Origin: Myxococcota bacterium
Lineage (GTDB): Bacteria; Myxococcota_A; UBA9160; UBA4427
Assembly (NCBI GenBank): GCA_029243605.1
Contig: JAQWRT010000077.1
Span: 45,776 to 109,775, forward strand
DNA: 64,000 nt
Direction: 5' to 3'
The notes under the pieces are model-generated. The model saw nothing but the letters and a program-made list of their open reading frames with translations, searched no databases and was not told the DNA's origin. Positions 26,970-35,312 of this stretch are shown piece by piece; positions within the stretch are counted from its first letter, which is position 1, and the number at the start of each line of letters is the position of its first letter. Made by a program: the position numbers and the translations under genes.

Positions 26970-28478
26970 TCAGCTGGTTTCGGGTTCGTCTTCGATGGCC
27001 CTAAAGAGGGAGAGTTGCGGCACCTCTCGCTCGCTCTCCACCGGGATCGGGTACTCGCCGGAGAAACAACCGTCGCAGATCCCACGCTTCAACTCGTGCT
27101 TGGCCGCATTCCGAAGGCCGGACTGGGTCAGGTAGCCGAGCGAATCAGCCCCGATGATCTCGCGAATCTCTTCGTTTGTGTGGTTCCACGCGATGAGCTC
27201 GTCTTGGGTCGGGGTATCGATCCCGTAATGGCAGGGTCCGATGGTCGGCGGAGAGGAAATTCGAACGTGTACCTCGCGCGCGCCCGCTGTCCGCAACATC
27301 GCGACGATCTTGACGAGGGTAGTCCCGCGTACGATGGAATCGTCCACCAACACGATCCGCTTGCCCTCGAGGAAGGACCGGATGGCGTTGTGCTTCACCT
27401 TCACCCCAAAATTCCGGATGGACTGAGCGGGCTCGATAAACGTTCGGCGCACGTAGTGATTGCGGATCAGGGCCGTCTCGTAGGGAATGCCCTCTTCCTC
27501 GGCATAGCCCAGGGCGGCGGCCGTTCCCGAATCAAGAACGGGCACCACCATGTCCGCCGGTACCGGAAATTCCCGCGCCAGGGTTCGACCGAGTTCCTTA
27601 CGGAAGGCGTAAACATTCCGGCTCATCAAATTGGAATCAGGGCGCGCGAAATAGATGTACTCGAAGATGCAGAAGCGTTCCTCGGCAGAGCGGTCCATGG
27701 GCCGGAGGCTTCGGAGCCGTCCCCGGCGAATCACGACCACCTCACCCGGCTCGATATCCCTCTCGAATTTTGCCCCGATCAAATCCAGGGCGCAGGTCTC
27801 GCTCGCGAGCACCCAGGCGCCATCCAGACGACCCAGGCTGAGAGGGCGAAAACCGCTGGGATCCCGGGCGGCGATCATGGCATCCTCGGTGAGGAGGATC
27901 AGGCTGAAGGCACCCTTGACCCGGGAAATCGCATCGATAAACCGATCTTCCATGGCCTCTTCACGCGAGCGCGCCAAAAGGTGCAGAATCGCTTCGCTAT
28001 CCGAGGTCGAGCCGAAAATCGCCCCCCGGCCCTCCAGTTCATGACGAATCGCGTGAGCATTGACCAGGTTGCCGTTGTGGGCGATCGCTACGGGTCCGCC
28101 GTCGGTATTCGCGCAGATGGGCTGTGCATTCCTGAGCAGGCTCTCACCGGCTGTGGAGTAGCGCACGTGCCCGATGGCGTGGCGCCCCTTGAGGCGGTTG
28201 AGGGTCTTGGCCCCGAAGATATCGGCCACGAGCCCCATGGCCCGGTGGGCCATATGCTCTCCGCCATTGGAGGCCACAATGCCGCAACTCTCCTGACCCC
28301 GGTGCTGGAGCGCGTAGAGGCCGAGATACGTGATATGCGCGGCCTCGTCGTGGCCGTGGATCCCGAATACACCGCACTCGTCGTGAAAGTGATCCGCTTC
28401 CCGCTCTCGGGCCAGCTCGCTTTCGGCCTCCCGGGTGATGGGAAGTCTGGACCCTACGGCCTGCTCGGAATCGCTCAA
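26970..28478 (-). CDS. purF: Amidophosphoribosyltransferase
   Basis: This enzyme makes 5-phosphoribosylamine from PRPP and glutamine, the first step of purine synthesis. The N-terminal Ntn-hydrolase Cys lies in 'DECGVFGIHGHDEAA'; the PRPP loop is 'VLVDDSIVRGTT'. Cysteines in 'RFCIFEYI', 'GPCHYGID' and 'GICDGCFSG' match the four [4Fe-4S] ligands of the Bacillus-type enzyme. I start at TTG 28478, six to seven bases after a perfect GGGAGGAGG, giving 502 residues; the longer frame to 28691 has no such site. The Cys is then residue 35, so a 34-residue propeptide must be removed. Confidence 0.95.
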   Translation of the reverse strand: MSDSEQAVGSRLPITREAESELAREREADHFHDECGVFGIHGHDEAAHITYLGLYALQHRGQESCGIVASNGGEHMAHRAMGLVADIFGAKTLNRLKGRHAIGHVRYSTAGESLLRNAQPICANTDGGPVAIAHNGNLVNAHAIRHELEGRGAIFGSTSDSEAILHLLARSREEAMEDRFIDAISRVKGAFSLILLTEDAMIAARDPSGFRPLSLGRLDGAWVLASETCALDLIGAKFERDIEPGEVVVIRRGRLRSLRPMDRSAEERFCIFEYIYFARPDSNLMSRNVYAFRKELGRTLAREFPVPADMVVPVLDSGTAAALGYAEEEGIPYETALIRNHYVRRTFIEPAQSIRNFGVKVKHNAIRSFLEGKRIVLVDDSIVRGTTLVKIVAMLRTAGAREVHVRISSPPTIGPCHYGIDTPTQDELIAWNHTNEEIREIIGADSLGYLTQSGLRNAAKHELKRGICDGCFSGEYPIPVESEREVPQLSLFRAIEDEPETS

Positions 28479-28792
28479 CGGAATCCTCCTCCCGAGATCA
28501 GCGCCCTCGCTTTCCAGGGGCGAACCTGGAACGTTCTCGCGTCGCAGAAGAAACCTACGCGAAGCAAAAAAACTGCCTTCAAGGGGGCCTCGGGATGATG
28601 AGTCAAGGGTCAATCCGGCGGGGCTCCGCCGGAACAGCGCGAAAACCGAGTCTATCCGAGAGGCGCCCGCTCGCGCCACCTCCATGCCCAAGCCGGGATC
28701 CCCAAAAACTTGACCCGGATCGGTCGAAATGCTCGGAAAAAAGGGAGCCCCAGCCCTTGCCAGAGGCCGACCGAGGGCTCAAATGCCTGTAA
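28479..28792. other. Intergenic region between purF and the purC remnant
   Basis: 314 bp between the purF start and the truncated purC-like fragment. No frame on either strand has a recognisable domain, and the missing N-terminal part of purC is not present in any frame. The purF promoter must lie here on the minus strand. Confidence 0.5.
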
Positions 28793-29002
28793 CAATGCGG
28801 GGCCATCGACAAGGAATATATCCGTCTCTGGCTCGGCGAAAGGGGCTACAAGGGAGAGGGAACGCCTCCCGAGTTGAGCGATGAGGCCCGCTGCGAAGCC
28901 GCCCGTCGCTACGTGCGTGCCTACGAGCAGGTCAGCGGGCTCAGCTTCACACGGGATCTTTCGGAGCCGATTTCCCGGATTCGCAACAACCGGGGAATCT
29001 AG
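28793..29002 (+). pseudogene. purC: 3' remnant of purC (SAICAR synthase)
   Basis: After an in-frame TAA at 28790-28792 an open frame of 69 codons runs to a TAG at 29000. It contains 'AIDKEYIRLWLGERGYKGEG' and then 'LSDEARCEAARRYVRAYEQV', which matches the extreme C-terminus of long-form SAICAR synthases ('DKQFVRDYLE...GW...Y..AYE.LTG'). There is no start codon or ribosome binding site upstream, and the ~240-residue catalytic N-terminal part is absent. I call it a truncated relic. It lies beside purF, a purine gene, on the opposite strand and convergent with cdsA. Confidence 0.7.
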
Positions 29003-29051
29003 AGGCGCTCAGCGCGAGTGGCGCGGCCCCAGCCTCTCACAGCGTCGGCTC

Positions 29052-30068
29052 TCAGAGGAGACGAAACCACAGGTAGCCCAGCATCATGTAGTACATCGCG
29101 GGGAAGGCCAGCAGGGGAGAATCGATTCGGTCGAGGACGCCCCCCATGCCGGGTAGAAGCGCGCCCGTATCCTTGACCTCGGCATCGCGCTTGAGAAGTG
29201 ACTCCACCAAGTCGCCGATAATGCCCACCACGCAGAGCACCCCGGCCATGACAAAAGCCGCGGTCCAGGACAGGATTGCGGACTGCTCGGGCCAAAAGAT
29301 CCCGAAGACCGCCTTGGTCGCGAGAGCCGACAGGGTCCCGGCGACAATGCCCCCCAAGGCCCCTTCAACGCTCTTGTTGGGGCTGATATCCGGGGCGAGC
29401 TTCCGCCGCCCCCAGGCGCGCCCTGCGAAGTAGGCGCCGGCATCGCACAGGACCACCGCCACCAGGCAGAAGATGGTCAGAAAAATGCCCGAGTTGGGAT
29501 CCAGTCCCACCGCCGAAAGCGATTGCTCCGAGGAGTGGTCGGCTGCCGAGCGATAGAAGAAGCGCAGAAGCACGGCGTGGGAGAGAAGCCAGGCGACGTA
29601 GAACACGCCGAAGAAGGTCCCTGAAATGCTGGCCAAGGCTTCCTGGATGCGAGCCTTGCCCAACTGCCCCACCATCAGCACGAGCAACGAGGCGGTCATC
29701 AGCAGCATCGCGTGGTATTCGCTGCTGAGCCAAGCGACGCTGATCACAGCGGCCCCGAAGAAGAGCCCCACAGTGGTCAGGGGCCGCGCGCCCTTTCCCT
29801 CGATCAGCTGGTAGAACTCGCGCTGGGCGAGCAAACCAAAGACGAGCACGGTCGCCAGGTAGGGATAGCCGCCCACCACGATGATATAGAGCACCCCAGG
29901 GATCAGCACCGAGGCCGTCAAAAGCCGGGAAGTCAGGTCGCCCGGGGGCTTCCGAGTTTTCTTCTCGGGAATTGGCGTCGGCGGATGGGGATGCACGCTG
30001 CCGCTGGACTCCGGACGAGCCCCTTCCGAATCGCTGATATTTTCGGTCACGGCCAAAGCATACACCAT
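29052..30068 (-). CDS. cdsA: Phosphatidate cytidylyltransferase
   Basis: This inner-membrane enzyme makes CDP-diacylglycerol from phosphatidate and CTP. It has about eight membrane helices and the family signature 'SLLKRDAEVKDTGALLPG' followed by 'GGVLDRIDS'. The usual His before GG is Met here (PGMGG). The N-terminus before 'LLTASVLIPGVLYIIVVGG' is a polar Pro-rich stretch of about 50 residues. I favour ATG 30068 over 30089; both are weakly supported. pgsA, the next step of the pathway, is about 9 kb away. Confidence 0.9.
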   Translation of the reverse strand: MVYALAVTENISDSEGARPESSGSVHPHPPTPIPEKKTRKPPGDLTSRLLTASVLIPGVLYIIVVGGYPYLATVLVFGLLAQREFYQLIEGKGARPLTTVGLFFGAAVISVAWLSSEYHAMLLMTASLLVLMVGQLGKARIQEALASISGTFFGVFYVAWLLSHAVLLRFFYRSAADHSSEQSLSAVGLDPNSGIFLTIFCLVAVVLCDAGAYFAGRAWGRRKLAPDISPNKSVEGALGGIVAGTLSALATKAVFGIFWPEQSAILSWTAAFVMAGVLCVVGIIGDLVESLLKRDAEVKDTGALLPGMGGVLDRIDSPLLAFPAMYYMMLGYLWFRLL

Positions 30069-30130
30069 GCCGGTCGCGCCGAGAGACATGCCCGGTGAAG
30101 CGACCTCTTCGCCCCATCAGGGGCGGTGCA

Positions 30131-30583
30131 TCACCGACCCGTGTGGCCGAAGCCTCCGTCGCCGCGTTCGGTCTCGTCCAGGGCCTCGACCTCAGTCCAA
30201 GCGACCGAACTCACCGGCGCGACAACGAGTTGAGCGATCCTCTCCCCCCGGCTCACGACAAAATCGCCGTCGCCGAGGTTCATCAGGATCACCTTGATCT
30301 CGCCTCGATAATCGGAGTCGATGGTTCCAGGGGCATTGGGCAGCGTAATGCCGTGGCGCAGGGCGAGACCGCTGCGAGGACGCACCTGGGCTTCATAGCC
30401 CGGGGGCAATTCAATCGCGAAACCCGAGGGCACCAAAACGCGTTCCCCGGGACGGATCACGATGTCGGCCTGGATGGCCGCCCTCAAGTCAACGCCGGCG
30501 GAGCCCGCCGTAGCGGGCTCCGGCAGCGGTAGACCTTCTGCCCCAGGCTGACGGAGCAGCCGAACCTGGACGCCTTGGCTCAT
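30131..30583 (-). CDS. dut: Deoxyuridine 5'-triphosphate nucleotidohydrolase
   Basis: This 150-residue trimeric dUTPase hydrolyses dUTP to dUMP and pyrophosphate. All five motifs are visible: '[11 protein letters not shown]' (1), '[10 protein letters not shown]' (2), '[14 protein letters not shown]' (3), '[10 protein letters not shown]' (4) and '[11 protein letters not shown]' (5). The start at ATG 30583 is preceded by AAGGG and lies 10 bp after the pnp stop, so dut is the last gene of the rimP-to-pnp operon. Confidence 0.96.
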   Translation of the reverse strand: MSQGVQVRLLRQPGAEGLPLPEPATAGSAGVDLRAAIQADIVIRPGERVLVPSGFAIELPPGYEAQVRPRSGLALRHGITLPNAPGTIDSDYRGEIKVILMNLGDGDFVVSRGERIAQLVVAPVSSVAWTEVEALDETERGDGGFGHTGR

Positions 30584-30593
30584 GGAGACGCCC

Positions 30594-32780
30594 TTACTCG
30601 GCCTCGGCCGCAGCGTCTGCCAGGGCTTCCTTGCGGGAGAGCCGAATTCGTCCTGCGGGATCGATATCGATGCACTTGGCCAGGACCTCGTCTCCCTCGG
30701 AGACGACATCGGTGACGTTGTCGACCCGCCCCTCGGCGAGATGACTGATGTGGATCAGGCCGTCGGTACCGGGGAAGATTTCGGCAAAGGCGCCGAAGTC
30801 CACCACACGCTTGACCTTGGCGAGATACACCTTCCCGATTTCCGCCTCCTGGGTGAGCTCCTGGACCATCGCCAGTGCTTGCTCAACCGAGGCTCCGTCA
30901 GGACCAAAGACGGAAACCCGTCCCGAATCCTCAACATCAATCTTGGCCCCAGTGGTTTCCTGGATTGCGCGGATCACCTTGCCGCCTGGCCCGATGATGT
31001 CCCGAATGCGGTCCGGCTTGATCGAAAGAACCTCGAGCCGCGGTGCAAACTCATGCAGTTCCTGGCGAGGCAGGAGGCCTCCGAGCTCGGCTTCGGTTTC
31101 GCTCTTCATGCAGCCAAGAATATGCAGTCGACCATCCCTTGCCTGAGCAAGAGCCGTCTCAAGAATATCCCAATCGATCTGCGTGACCTTGATATCCATC
31201 TGGAGAGCGGTGATTCCCTGCTCGGTTCCCGCCACCTTGAAGTCCATGTCGCCGAGGTGATCCTCGTCGCCCAAGATGTCCGAGAGGATGACCGTGCGCT
31301 CGCCATCGGTGATCAGCCCCATCGCGATGCCAGCCACCGGGGCCTGGAGAGGCACACCGGCGTCGAGCATGGCCAGGGTCGAACCGCAAACCGCTGCCAT
31401 CGATGAAGAACCGTTCGACTCGAGGGTCTCGCTCACGATACGAATCGTGTACGGGAAATCCTCGTGCTCGGGCAGCACCGGAGTGACAGCCCGCTCGGCC
31501 AGAGTGCCGTGGCCAACTTCCCGGCGACCGGGCCCCCGCAAGGGACGTGCCTCGCCCACCGAAAAGGGAGGGAAGTTGTAGTGCAGCATGAAGGTCTTCT
31601 TGAAACGACCGTTCATACCGTCGATGGTCTGCTCATCGAAGCCACTGCCCAGGGTACAGTTCACCATGGCCTGGGTTTCACCTCGAGTAAACAGGGCCAC
31701 GCCGTGCGGGCGCGGAACGGCCCGAACTTCGCAAGCAATCGACCGAATCTCGGTATTCTTGCGCCCGTCGATCCGCTCGCCTGTCGCGAGTACTCGCTCG
31801 CGCATCAGGTCACCGCCCAGATCGTGCAGGATCTGCCCGACATTGGAACGCAAGGTCGAGAGACCCGTTCGGCGATCTTCCCAGCCGGCGAGAGTATCGA
31901 CGCTCACCTTCTCGTTCGCATAGTCGTCGACATAACCCGCGAGGATTTCCTTCTCCACGGACTTCACCGCCGAGCTGCGCTCGAATTTGCCCTGGATCTG
32001 AAAAGCTTCGGACAGGCGCTGCTCGGCCTTGCCCTTGATCTCAGTCTCCAAGCTCGAGAGATCGGCGGCGGCGGCGGGAACAATTTTCTCCTTGCCCACC
32101 TGCTTCTGGAGGCCCTCGATGGTCCCGATGATCTCGAGAATCCTCTCGTGAGCGAATTTAATAGCCGCGAGCATTTCGCCTTCGGGCACCTGTTGGGCGC
32201 CGCCCTCGACCATGACCACCGAGCCCCTCGTGCCGGCCACCACCAACTCGAGATCGGCGCCTTCAAGCGCCTCGGGGGTGGGGTTGACGAGGAATTCCCC
32301 ATCCACTCGGGCGATTCGCACGGCTCCGATCGGCCCAAGGAAGGGAAGATCCGAGATCGAAAGCGCCGCAGAGGCACCCACGAATGCACACATATCGGCG
32401 GACGAGTCGGCCTCCGCGGAGAGCACAGTCGCCGTCACCTGGGTGTCGTCGTTGTAGCCCTCGGCAAAAAGCGGCCGAATCGAACGGTCGATAAAGCGAG
32501 AGGTCAGGACTTCGCGGTCCGAGAGACGACCTTCACGCTTGAAAAAACCGCCGGGGATCTTGCCAGCAGCGGCGAACTTCTCGACGAAGTCCACGGTCAG
32601 CGGGAAGAAGTCGATCCCCGGTCGCGGCTTCGAATGAACCGCTGTTACGAGCACGGATGTCGCGCCGTAGCTCACCAGAACGGAACCAGCCGCCTGCTTG
32701 GCCATGCGGCCAGTCTCAATCTTCATTTCTCGACCGCCCACGTCCATCGTGACAGTCGTCGGTTCAAACCAATAAGGCAT
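30594..32780 (-). CDS. pnp: Polyribonucleotide nucleotidyltransferase (PNPase)
   Basis: This 3'-to-5' phosphorolytic exoribonuclease of the degradosome has two RNase PH domains joined by an alpha-helical domain. A KH domain ('[20 protein letters not shown]') and an S1 domain ('[20 protein letters not shown]') follow near the C-terminus. Phosphate-binding '[17 protein letters not shown]' is intact. 728 residues is a normal length. The ATG has AGGAG about eight bases upstream. It lies 270 bp downstream of rpsO, with a long hairpin in the spacer, as in enterobacterial rpsO-pnp. Confidence 0.97.
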   Translation of the reverse strand: MPYWFEPTTVTMDVGGREMKIETGRMAKQAAGSVLVSYGATSVLVTAVHSKPRPGIDFFPLTVDFVEKFAAAGKIPGGFFKREGRLSDREVLTSRFIDRSIRPLFAEGYNDDTQVTATVLSAEADSSADMCAFVGASAALSISDLPFLGPIGAVRIARVDGEFLVNPTPEALEGADLELVVAGTRGSVVMVEGGAQQVPEGEMLAAIKFAHERILEIIGTIEGLQKQVGKEKIVPAAAADLSSLETEIKGKAEQRLSEAFQIQGKFERSSAVKSVEKEILAGYVDDYANEKVSVDTLAGWEDRRTGLSTLRSNVGQILHDLGGDLMRERVLATGERIDGRKNTEIRSIACEVRAVPRPHGVALFTRGETQAMVNCTLGSGFDEQTIDGMNGRFKKTFMLHYNFPPFSVGEARPLRGPGRREVGHGTLAERAVTPVLPEHEDFPYTIRIVSETLESNGSSSMAAVCGSTLAMLDAGVPLQAPVAGIAMGLITDGERTVILSDILGDEDHLGDMDFKVAGTEQGITALQMDIKVTQIDWDILETALAQARDGRLHILGCMKSETEAELGGLLPRQELHEFAPRLEVLSIKPDRIRDIIGPGGKVIRAIQETTGAKIDVEDSGRVSVFGPDGASVEQALAMVQELTQEAEIGKVYLAKVKRVVDFGAFAEIFPGTDGLIHISHLAEGRVDNVTDVVSEGDEVLAKCIDIDPAGRIRLSRKEALADAAAEAE

Positions 32781-33013
32781 CTTATATTCTCCTATTCGGA
32801 AATCCTCTCATGGGATTCCGAATTTTGTGGGATGGCCACGCGGAGGAGAGTTTGCGCCGGAATGCAGGATCACTCATGCGCGAATAAGCCCTAGGGCCGC
32901 TTCGCGTATGACCAACTCCCGCACCCCACCGAAAAACGTCCACACCGCATCGCCGGTTGCTTTGGGTCGTGCCTGTCCTACCCCCCGGGTGGACAGACTC
33001 CTGGTGTCGTCTC

Positions 33014-33041
33014 GAGTTCTCCGATCCTCATCGGAAAACTC
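33014..33041 (-). promoter_or_regulatory. Stable hairpin between rpsO and pnp
   Basis: Starting 10 bp after the rpsO stop, the minus-strand RNA forms a 12-bp stem with a GAGG loop (one G-U pair). No U run follows, so it is not an intrinsic terminator. By analogy with E. coli, where the rpsO-pnp intergenic hairpin is cut by RNase III and controls pnp, this may be a processing site. That is inference from position. Confidence 0.6.
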
Positions 33042-33050
33042 GCCGACAAT

Positions 33051-33317
33051 TTATCGCCGCAGACCGAGGCCCTCGATGAGCTTCTGGTAGCGCGCGTAAT
33101 CCTTTCGCTTGAGGTAATCGATCAAGCGCCGCCGCTGGCTCACGATCTTCAGTAGACCGCGACGGGAGTGATGATCCTTCTTGTGGTACTTGAAATGCTC
33201 CGCCAGCTCAGTGAGCCGAGCGGTGAGCAGAGCCACTTGGACCTCGGTCGAACCGGTGTCCTTATCGTGGTGCTTGTGTCCGTCGATGGTACTTCGCTTG
33301 GTCTCAGCCGAGATCAA
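33051..33317 (-). CDS. rpsO: Ribosomal protein S15
   Basis: This small-subunit primary 16S-binding protein contains '[19 protein letters not shown]', '[19 protein letters not shown]' and '[20 protein letters not shown]', nearly identical to E. coli S15. No ATG exists in the right place: I start at TTG 33317, preceded by AAAGGA at seven bases, giving 88 residues against 89 in E. coli and an N-terminus 'ISAETKRS' that aligns with 'SLSTEATAK'. The frame is open to 33593, but that is leader sequence. Confidence 0.95.
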   Translation of the reverse strand: MISAETKRSTIDGHKHHDKDTGSTEVQVALLTARLTELAEHFKYHKKDHHSRRGLLKIVSQRRRLIDYLKRKDYARYQKLIEGLGLRR

Positions 33318-33602
33318 CTTCTTTTCCTTTGGCTTTATGCTTGTTCTGATTTTGTTAGAAAATTTATTCCGGCCCAGATCCGAGCCGTCGGCGACATTCC
33401 CGAGGCTGAGTGACCAGCACCGGATCCCGCCGTGGGCCCCGCGACGGGGCCAAAAATAATTACCGGTCGGTTCGAGTGGGGGGAACCTGAGCTCCCGTCC
33501 GCGAGTGGGACAAACTATCCTCTCGATCCGAATCGGCGTGAGTTTGGCAGACACCCCCGGGAAGTGCAATCCCCCTGCCCCGGCTTGGCCCAAGAACTCG
33601 CC
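33318..33602 (-). promoter_or_regulatory. rpsO leader region
   Basis: The 285-bp gap between truB and rpsO is unusually long for this operon and ends in an A/T-rich run (33335-33365, minus strand) just before the TTG start. It holds a strong GGCCCCG/CGGGGCC hairpin at 33435-33451. S15 represses its own synthesis through leader RNA in several bacteria, so this may be such a leader or a separate promoter; no specific pseudoknot could be confirmed by eye. Confidence 0.4.
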
Positions 33603-34529
33603 TCAACCGGGCAAAACCCGCAGGGGCCAGAGGCGGCGATCGGCTCGAAGTTCCAGAACGGCGATCATTCGCCCCTCCTCATTGAGCGCCGATACTCGGG
33701 TCCCGGGCTTTGAGCGCTCCAATGTCCCCGGGGAAATATCTCCCCCATTTTCCACCCGGCGTACCCCCTGGGTGGCGAGACGAATGACGGGCAAATCCAG
33801 ACCCTTTTCGGGGGAAATCAGTAAATCGTCCATTTTTCCGGCCCGAGCCGCCTCCTCGCAGGCCTCGAAGCTGTGCGCCATCTCGATGCCGAAGGGCTCG
33901 CTCCAGAGCCTGCGCAAACTCGCGAGGTAGCCCCCACACCCCAAAGCACTGCCCAGGTCGTGGGCCAGACTCCGAACGTAGGTCCCGCTGCCGCATTTCA
34001 CGGCAATCTCGGCGTCCGGGGATTCGAATCGGGTCAATTCAAGGGATTCAACGAGCACCTTCTTGGGCTCGCGCTCGACCTCTTCGCCCTGACGGGCGAG
34101 CTTATAGAGAGCCACACCGTCGCGCTTCACGGCGCTGTACATCGGCGGGATCTGCTCGATCTCCCCCACGAAGCCCTTCAGAGCCTCGCGGACCGCGGCC
34201 TCGTCGGGAAGCGCCCCCTCGTGGCGTTTCACGACCTCGCCCTCGCCGTCCAGGGTATCGGTCACCGCTCCCAGATGAACCGTCCCCACGTAGGTCTTGT
34301 TCCCGCTCCCAAAAAAGGGAGCCAGTTTCGTCGCCCCTCGGACAACCAGGGGCAGCACCCCAGTGGCCTGGGGGTCCAGGGTCCCCAGATGACCGACCCT
34401 TCGGATGCCCAACCAGCGGCGCGCAGCATCCACCACATCGTGGGAAGTCTGCCCGGGCGGCTTGTCCACCACCAGGAATCCGGCCGGACCGGGCCTCTCT
34501 CGCCCGCCTCGCCTACTCCTCTTGCCCAT
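33603..34529 (-). CDS. truB: tRNA pseudouridine(55) synthase
   Basis: This enzyme makes pseudouridine 55 in the T loop of tRNAs. It carries 'FLVVDKPPGQTSHDVVD', the catalytic Asp in 'GHLGTLDPQATGVLPL', and 'FVGEIEQIPPMYSAVKRDG'. 308 residues with the C-terminal PUA-like extension is a normal length. It starts 4 bp after rbfA within the translation operon. Confidence 0.96.
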   Translation of the reverse strand: MGKRSRRGGRERPGPAGFLVVDKPPGQTSHDVVDAARRWLGIRRVGHLGTLDPQATGVLPLVVRGATKLAPFFGSGNKTYVGTVHLGAVTDTLDGEGEVVKRHEGALPDEAAVREALKGFVGEIEQIPPMYSAVKRDGVALYKLARQGEEVEREPKKVLVESLELTRFESPDAEIAVKCGSGTYVRSLAHDLGSALGCGGYLASLRRLWSEPFGIEMAHSFEACEEAARAGKMDDLLISPEKGLDLPVIRLATQGVRRVENGGDISPGTLERSKPGTRVSALNEEGRMIAVLELRADRRLWPLRVLPG

Positions 34530-34533
34530 AGCC

Positions 34534-34938
34534 TTATTCCTTCCCCTTCTCTTCGTCGGTGGCTGATCCTTCGTCTTCGGGCTCCTTGGCCAATTCCGGC
34601 AAGGAGCGAATGAGCGCGAGCGTCCTCGACCCCTCCTCGATGGATCGATCGTGTCTGAACGAGAGCGCGGGCGTCCGGCGTAGGGAAAGCGCGGAAGCCA
34701 GTCGGCTTCGCAGGAAACCCGCGGCAGAATCGAGCCCCTGGCTCATTTCATCGGTTTCGGCCTCGTCATCGAGCTCCAGGGGGCTCCAGAAGACGGTGGC
34801 GGTGGAAAGATCGGGGCTCACCTTGACCCGGGTGAGGGTCAACAGTGAAATCCGCGGATCCGTGACCTCCTCACGAATCAGGCGAGAGAGTTCGGAGCGA
34901 ACCTGCTCGGCGATACGTTCGTTTCTTAGCGACACCAA
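34534..34938 (-). CDS. rbfA: Ribosome-binding factor A
   Basis: This 134-residue cold-shock ribosome maturation factor binds the 30S subunit late in assembly. It has the KH-like fold pattern 'RIAEQVRSELSRLIREEVTD' and 'VKVSPDLSTATVFWSPLE'. The start is TTG at 34938, directly abutting the TGA of the DUF503 gene, or the GTG three bases later (34935); GGGAGAAAG lies just upstream. The C-terminus is acidic. Confidence 0.92.
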   Translation of the reverse strand: MVSLRNERIAEQVRSELSRLIREEVTDPRISLLTLTRVKVSPDLSTATVFWSPLELDDEAETDEMSQGLDSAAGFLRSRLASALSLRRTPALSFRHDRSIEEGSRTLALIRSLPELAKEPEDEGSATDEEKGKE

Positions 34939-35292
34939 TCACTCTTTCTCCCAGGGAAGCGGATCGCCCCCTGGAAACGTTTTATCTGGGTTCCAATCCT
35001 CAGTCGCCAACTCGAGAACCTCGACATCCGTATCGCGAACCTCGGCCAGATGCATGGACTCGACGAAATCAACAGCGGCCCCGAGACGACTCCGAATCCC
35101 TTGGGCGTCACCACCCACCACCGCCAGGCCCAGAACTGCCCGCTGCCACGTATCCTGGCCACCGACTTCGGCCACCGAGATATTGAAGCGGTTACGCAGG
35201 CGCTGAACGATGGACTTGACCACCCCTCGCTTCTGCTTCAACGACTGAGAGCCGTGGACGTGTAATTCGATCAGGCCCGCACCAACCCTCAT
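34939..35292 (-). CDS. DUF503 (YlxP-like) protein
   Basis: This 117-residue protein contains 'IELHVHGSQSLKQKRGVVKS' and 'RNRFNISVAEVGGQDTWQRA', diagnostic of the DUF503/YlxP family. It is found between infB and rbfA in many bacteria; YlxP is thought to assist ribosome assembly, but its role is not settled. Spacing to infB is 20 bp and to rbfA zero. Confidence 0.92.
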   Translation of the reverse strand: MRVGAGLIELHVHGSQSLKQKRGVVKSIVQRLRNRFNISVAEVGGQDTWQRAVLGLAVVGGDAQGIRSRLGAAVDFVESMHLAEVRDTDVEVLELATEDWNPDKTFPGGDPLPWEKE

Positions 35293-35312
35293 GGGCTCCT
35301 AACCTCCCGGCC

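Noticed and set aside
26952..28598. 548-codon open frame on the plus strand across purF
   Set aside because: Antisense shadow of a well supported purF; reads as low-complexity basic sequence without any domain.
31464..32894. 476-codon plus-strand open frame over pnp
   Set aside because: Shadow of pnp, no recognisable motif.
33435..33451. GGCCCCG/CGGGGCC hairpin as a terminator after truB
   Set aside because: The T run on the minus strand lies before, not after, the stem, so it is not an intrinsic terminator for truB or for the plus strand.
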